From Coenobita brevimanus (Eukaryota > Arthropoda > Malacostraca > Decapoda > Coenobitidae), in the NCBI GenBank assembly GCA_032717465.1, contig CM064657.1:25940966-26004965 (forward strand): DNA of 64,000 nt. The letters are read 5' to 3'. The notes beneath the pieces are model-generated. The model was given only the letters and a program-made list of their open reading frames with translations, had not been told where the DNA came from and made no database searches. Position numbers and translations under genes: made by a program. Shown here in pieces: positions 59,199 through 64,000 of the stretch. Each line of letters opens with the position of its first letter. Positions within the stretch are counted from its first letter, which is position 1.

Positions 59199-61604
59199 GT
59201 GAAAAGAGTAAGACAGGGTGGAAGTGAAGTCAGCAGGGGAGTGAAAGATAAAAATGGTAGATTACTAGTGACGAAGGGAGAAAAAGTGAGATGGAGAGAA
59301 CACTTTAAGGAATTGTTGAACATAGAGGATGGAAGTAATGCGAGTATAAGTGGCTGGGGAATGGCTGGGAGAAGGAGGGAGGTGAGAAGACACGAAGAAA
59401 TCAGTAGGATAGAAGTTGTGGAAGCAATGAAGAAAGTTAAATCGGGGAAAGCCCCAGGAATTGATGGAGTGTGTGGTGAATTGCTGAAGCATGGGGGAGA
59501 GATAGTAGTAGAATGGATGTGGAAGATGTGCACATTGGCCTGGGAGGAAGGTAGAGTACCAGAGGATTAGAAGTCAGGTATAATTATTCCCTTGTACAAA
59601 GGAAAAGGGGAAAAAAAGTGTGTGATAATCATAGGGGCATTTGTCTTTGTAGTATAATAGGTAAAGTGTATGGTAGGATACTTACTGACAGAGTTAGAGA
59701 ATGAACAGATGAATTTGTTGGAGAAGAACAGGGAGGCTTTAGGAAGGGAAAACGTTGTGTAGATCAGATATTCATTCTTAGACCTTTAGTGGAAAAGTTT
59801 CTAGAGAAGGGAAAGAAGTTGTATGCGGCTTTCATGGATTTGGAGAAAGCATATGACAAGGTGGATAGACAAGGATTGTGGAAAGTATTACTAATAATAA
59901 TGTAATGGAGATGAGGTGTCTGAGGAGTATGTGTGGAGTGACGCGTATGGATCGAGTGCGGAATGATGAAGTGCGAAGGAGAACTGGAGTTTTCGGGAGA
60001 TGGCTGGTAGAGTTGAGCAGAGGGTGTTGTGATGGTTTGGGCATATGGAGAGAATGGATAATGAGCGATTGGTGAAAAAGATAACTAGATCTGATGTGAG
60101 AGGTGTAAGGCTGAGAGGAAGACCACGAATAGGATGGATGGACAGTGTGAAGGAGCACTGGATGCGAGAGGGATGTCTGTTGAGCAAGGAAGAGTGGCTG
60201 TGCGTGACAGAAATAAATGGAGAGAAATTGTGAATGAATAAGTGATGACGCAGCCCTGAGGGGATATTCTCCCGCATTTGGTCTGCTCAGCTATTTCAAG
60301 TCAGGTGCGGGTAAGGGGATGAGTCTGTTATGATGTGGCAGGGGTAAACCAGCTCTGCTGTCGGGCCCTGCTGCGGATGTCACTGATTGCATTGAGCAGT
60401 TGACCCTTGTGCAGTGTGGTGCGGTGAGGATCTGTCCGTTCTCCCCTTTGGGGCTAAGATGCGAATGAATGTGTTTGAATGGATGAGTAATTGAGGAGTG
60501 TGTCGTCCTGTCTTGGCTACCTCCCTTTCCTTGGGGGAAGCAGCCTAGGTATATAGATAGACAGATTAATAATATATGGAGTAGATGGGAAGTTGTTGAA
60601 TGCTGTGAAGAGTATGTATGATGGTGCTAAGGCTGAAGTGCGTGTGGATGGTGAACTAAGTGAATTTTCTCTTTGAAAGTTGGGTTGAAACAGGGATGTG
60701 TCATGTCTCCATGGTTGTCAATCTGTACATGAATGGGGTAATAAAAGAAGTACAAGGTAGGGTAGTGGATGTTGGAGTGGCCCTGGTGAGAGAGGATAGT
60801 GTTTGGAAACTCCCTGTACTGTTGTTTGCAGATGAGACTGTGTTGTTGAGTGAAGATGAAGGGGAGCTGCAGGGCTTGGTGGATGAGTTTGGGAGAGTGT
60901 GTAAGAAACGGAATCTAAAGGTGAATGTAGGGAAGAGTAAAGTGATGGTCTTTGAGAGAGGTGAAGTCAGTGAATGTACAGCGCAGTTGGATGGTGAGGA
61001 ATTGGAAAATGTGAGTACGTTTAAGTACTTGGGTAGTGTTATGAGTAAGGATAGAGGTTTGGAGGGTGAAGTGCTTGAAAGGGTACAGCAGAGAAGAAAG
61101 GTTGCTGGTTCTTTGAAAGCAGTGATAAGAAACAGGGAAATGAGCATGGAAGTGAAAAAGTTACTACATGACAGTATTGTGATACCAAGTTTAACGTATG
61201 GAAGTGAAGCTTGGACGTTGTTGGAAGGACACAAGTCAAGAGTGAGAGCAGTGGAAATGAGTCATTTAAGAGGAGCCTGTGGAGTCACATGGAGAGACAG
61301 GCTGACGAATGATGATATAAAGGAGCATTGTGGAGTGGATGTGGATGTGATAGGAAGCGTTATGAGGAACACACTGAGGTGGTTTGGCCATATGGAGAGG
61401 ATGGAGGGTGAAAGATTGACGAAGAGAGTGTATGTGAGTGAGGTGGAGGGGGGAAAAGGGAGGGAGAGGCCGAGGATGAGATGGAGGGATGGGGTGGAGA
61501 GGTATATGAGAGAGGAGGGTGTGAGTTGGGAGCAGGGCAGTGAAATGGCGGGGGACAGGGCGACTTCGAGGCGATTTGTTTGTGGCCACCCCAAACGGGA
61601 TTGA
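59199..61604 (+). pseudogene. RTE-A8 reverse transcriptase, interrupted
   Basis: The first part (59199-59570) has REHFKELLNIEDGSNASISG and SGKAPGIDGVCGELLKHGGE. The RT middle to 59890 has frameshifts near 59615 and stops. After B2, frame 60660-61604 has LPVLLFADETVLLSED (the second catalytic Asp is Glu, GAG for GAT), KYLGSVMSKDRGLEGEVL, RNTLRWFGHMERMEGERL and the full C-terminus ending FVCGHPKRD. The altered catalytic pair and the breaks make it inactive. Confidence 0.85.
59900..60566 (+). mobile_element. Second RTE-type family, copy B2
   Basis: The short direct repeat TAATAAT flanks it (59893-59899 and 60567-60573). It encodes MEMRCLRSMCGVTRMDRVRN, then after a frameshift MERMDNERLVKKITRSDVRG and RLRGRPRIGWMDSVKEH. 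These are RTE C-terminal motifs distinct from family A. The 3' end AGCCTAGGTATATAGATAG is shared with B1. Confidence 0.8.
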
Positions 61605-61617
61605 GGTGTCTGGCAAT

Positions 61618-61648
61618 ATTTATATATATATCTATCTATCTATCTATC
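61618..61648. repeat. (TA)n/(TATC)n array joining two RTE tails
   Basis: The array lies between the 3' end of A8 (plus) and the 3' end of A9 (minus), so the two LINEs meet tail to tail. Confidence 0.85.
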
Positions 61649-61954
<306 letters not shown>

Positions 61955-62946
61955 GTAATCCCCGTACTATCCGGACGCCCACATTTCGGACACCCCGCTT
62001 ACCATACATTGTGGGCCTGGACCTTCAGAACCCCCCCAAAAAATCCGAATTTTTTCCCACTCGTACCTTGAAATTGCCGTGTGGCGCTGAACAGCTGGTT
62101 TGCACCATGGTCCCTTCATCCCTTCCTTCCTCCCCCCTCCCTTGTCAGGGTTGCCATTTCATATTTTTCATTACCAAATGTGGACCAATTTGGTAATGAA
62201 AAATTTGTTTGGTAATGAATCAGAATAATGCATTACCAAACAGATTTTTCACATGCATGAGGATACACAGGATGGAGATGGTGGATTGTTTGCACTCGCT
62301 GATTAATCTGCTAGCCTAAATAGTGTGAAAATAATCAACATTCTGTTAATTATAACGAGAATGATTACAGGTAACTCGCACAGAACACGATCTCACGGAA
62401 CGCGCTCGCAATTATACACGGTAAGGGCTGGGATACATATAAGACAACGTAAGATTAAAGAACCATTATGAAAACTACAAATTAACGCAGAAGAGGCCTT
62501 TGAAAGATCAAATCCTCGAACGTCACCGCAGCACGCGGTTTGTTTTGATTATGTAATGATCTAGGTGGGACCTACTGAGGGAGAGAGGGAGAGAGAGAGA
62601 GAGCGTTTAAACATATGGCGGAGAGAGACCCCCTAATACTCCCACAGGGACCAGTGGATGCAGGCAGTGCGGAGACTCCGGAGAGAGTTTTGTTTTATCC
62701 CAATTTTCGTTGCCAGCAAGCACTGCTGCAGTAGAGAGGATTTTCTCTTATTAATATAAAACACTAATTTTGCATAATAAGAGGATTTTTAAAATAATTA
62801 TTGGTGTTGGGCTACTTTTGGGCTGGTTTTCAGTTGGGTTTCCACGGGCAGAGCATGGTGCGACTTGGCAACCCTGTCAGTGAGTGAGACATTCCCGAGT
62901 ACAGTAGGACGTTATCCCGTGCTCCGACTCCTTTGCTCTGTGAATA

Positions 62947-63456
62947 ATGCCTAAGCGATCATCTAACAGTGCTGTTGAGGATGGTAAGCCTAAAAGGTCT
63001 CGTAGTGCTCTGACAGTTGCTGAGAAAGTGAAAGTTTTAGATCAGTTAAGGTTAGGTATGTCTGTGAGTAGTGCAGCACGTGCAGTGGGACGAAACGAGT
63101 CCAGCATTCGCACAATTAGAGCCAAGGAGAAGGAGATTCGTAAGGCCTACTCTGACTTGACCCCCACAACAGCGAAAGTGTGCTTTTTCCCCAGGGACAA
63201 AGCCCTGGTGAAGACAGAAAAGGCTCTGAGTCTCTGGCTGGAGAATATGGTTCAACGCAGAGTTCCTGTGGACGGCGCCACATTGTCTGAGAAGGCTAAA
63301 TCCCTCTACGTGTCTTTTCGGGCTGAACTTCCTGTGGAGAATCAAAAGGAGTTCACTGCCAGCCCTGGGTGGGTGGCAAATTTCAAGAGGCGCTTCAACC
63401 TTAAGAATATCAAGATTACTGGTGAGGCTGCCTCTGCTGACATAGGCGCCGCCTAA
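62947..63456 (+). CDS. T5 transposase, DNA-binding part (ends at in-frame TAA)
   Basis: The ATG at 62947 gives MPKRSSNSAVEDGKPKRSRS, with a basic stretch that could be a nuclear signal. ALTVAEKVKVLDQLRLGMSV then SSAARAVGRNESSIRTIRAK is the CENP-B/psq helix-turn-helix. ALSLWLENMVQRRVPVDGAT to PGWVANFKRRFNLKNIKITG is the second (CENP-B-type) DNA-binding domain. Together these bind the terminal repeats. The frame stops at TAA 63454-63456, between the DNA-binding and catalytic parts. The same frame goes on at once. Confidence 0.88.
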   Translation: MPKRSSNSAVEDGKPKRSRSALTVAEKVKVLDQLRLGMSVSSAARAVGRNESSIRTIRAKEKEIRKAYSDLTPTTAKVCFFPRDKALVKTEKALSLWLENMVQRRVPVDGATLSEKAKSLYVSFRAELPVENQKEFTASPGWVANFKRRFNLKNIKITGEAASADIGAA

Positions 63457-64000
63457 GAATTCCCGAAGGAGCTGCAGGAGATCATCATGGAGAAAGGCTA
63501 CCTTCCAGAACAGGTGTTCAATATGGATGAAACGGGCCTGTTCTGGAAAAAGATGCCCAACAGGACTTATATCCAGAAAAAAGCGAAACAGGCACCAGGG
63601 TTCAAGGCCTGGAAAGACAGGATCACCGTCATGTTGTGTGCCAATGCTGCAGGACATATGCTTAAAGCAACAGTTGTCTACAGAACGCAGAGACCTCGGG
63701 CACTAAAGGGGAAGAACCTGAACCGCCTTCCTGTACACTACATGTTCAATAAAAAGGCCCGGGTGACGGGCCTCATCAGCACAGAATGGCTTGAGCGCTA
63801 TTTCGTCTCGGATGTCAAGGACTACCTCGAGAGCAAGAAGTTGCCCTTCAAGGTCCTGCTGATTATTGACAATGCCCCAGGCCACCCACAATCCCTCATG
63901 GACGTGAATGAGAATGTTCAGGTTCTTTTCCTTCCGCCAAACACGACTTCGATACTGCAGCCCCTTGACCAAGGGATAATAGCAGTGTTCAAGGCAGCCT
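63457..64000 (+). CDS. T5 transposase, DDE catalytic domain (partial at right edge)
   Basis: It is in phase with the preceding part and open to the window end (181 codons). EFPKELQEIIMEKGYLPEQV leads into VFNMDETGLFWKKMPNRT (first Asp). LLIIDNAPGHPQSLMDV holds the second Asp and LPPNTTSILQPLDQGIIAVF the third. The three catalytic aspartates of Tigger-type transposases are thus all present. It would cut and rejoin DNA at TA sites. With the single TAA upstream, the full protein is not made unless the stop is read through. The C-terminus and the element's right end are not in the window. Confidence 0.88.

Larger units (their letters stand above)
59159..61617 (+). mobile_element. RTE-type LINE copy A8, split by B2
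   Basis: 59159-59899 and 60567-61617 join to one RTE-A sequence (GGATTGTGGAAAGTATTA then AATATATGGAGTAGATGG). It starts GTAAAGTGGAGGAACTGTAA and ends TTGAGGTGTCTGGCAATA against a TA/TATC array. Confidence 0.85.

Overview
The window looks like repeat-dense chromosomal DNA from an arthropod, most likely a malacostracan (decapod-type) crustacean. This is an inference from the element families, the many (CA)n, (TA)n, (GATA)n and (ATT)n arrays, and eukaryotic Gypsy, Jockey, CR1-like, RTE, Tigger/pogo and piggyBac-type elements. Nothing bacterial or organellar was seen. No host gene can be named with confidence. The only host-like candidates are a 155-bp exon-like segment at 40.2-40.4 kb and a short THAP-like reading frame at 39.27 kb. 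Element labels used here (A1-A9, B1-B2, C1-C5, J1-J2, T1-T5, L1-L3, F1-F2, PB, U) are mine.

Layout. 0-4.2 kb: the 5' half of a minus-strand Gypsy LTR element (L1: gag, protease, start of pol running off the left edge), whose leader is split by an RTE copy (A1) with an 8-bp target duplication. 4.2-5.5 kb: GC-rich DNA with a minisatellite. 5.6-8.7 kb: a CR1-like LINE fragment (C2) split by a minus-strand RTE copy (A2). 8.9-12.1 kb: an almost intact Jockey-superfamily LINE (J1, minus). 12.1-16.2 kb: a near full-length two-ORF CR1-like LINE (C1, plus) damaged only by two in-frame TAG codons. 16.4-17.0 kb: two copies of a tRNA-derived SINE unit. 17.0-22.0 kb: CR1-like C3 interrupted by Jockey J2 and by a Tigger deletion derivative (T1).

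22-38.7 kb appears to be one Tigger element (T2) split by a deep nest. Inside it sits a foldback repeat (F1), which received an LTR element with an envelope gene (L2). L2 in turn carries a piggyBac-type insertion (PB) in env and a non-autonomous Tigger (T3) in its 3' LTR, and T3 carries an RTE copy (A3). Beside the foldback lies an unclassified, decayed transposon-like gene (U). 38.7-40.6 kb is the least repeat-filled stretch and holds the THAP fragment, a long palindrome and the possible exon. 40.6-45.1 kb: two head-to-tail minus-strand CR1-like copies (C4, C5). 45.4-46.7 kb: a foldback repeat (F2) with tRNA-like promoter boxes. 46.7-49.5 kb: a longer RTE copy (A6, minus).

49.7-56.1 kb is a complete LTR retrotransposon (L3) with the order gag-protease-integrase-RT-RNase H. 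Integrase lies before RT, as in the Gmr1-like branch of Ty3/Gypsy. 56.15-57.5 kb is a Tigger deletion derivative (T4) with a SINE inside. 57.6-61.8 kb holds several RTE copies joined at GATA/TA arrays. 61.95 kb to the right edge is a Tigger element (T5) whose transposase keeps all three catalytic aspartates but has one in-frame TAA.

The autonomous-type elements probably supply enzymes for the truncated and deleted ones: Jockey, CR1-like and RTE RTs for their 5'-truncated copies, and T5-type transposase for T3. Almost all of the coding capacity seen belongs to transposable elements.
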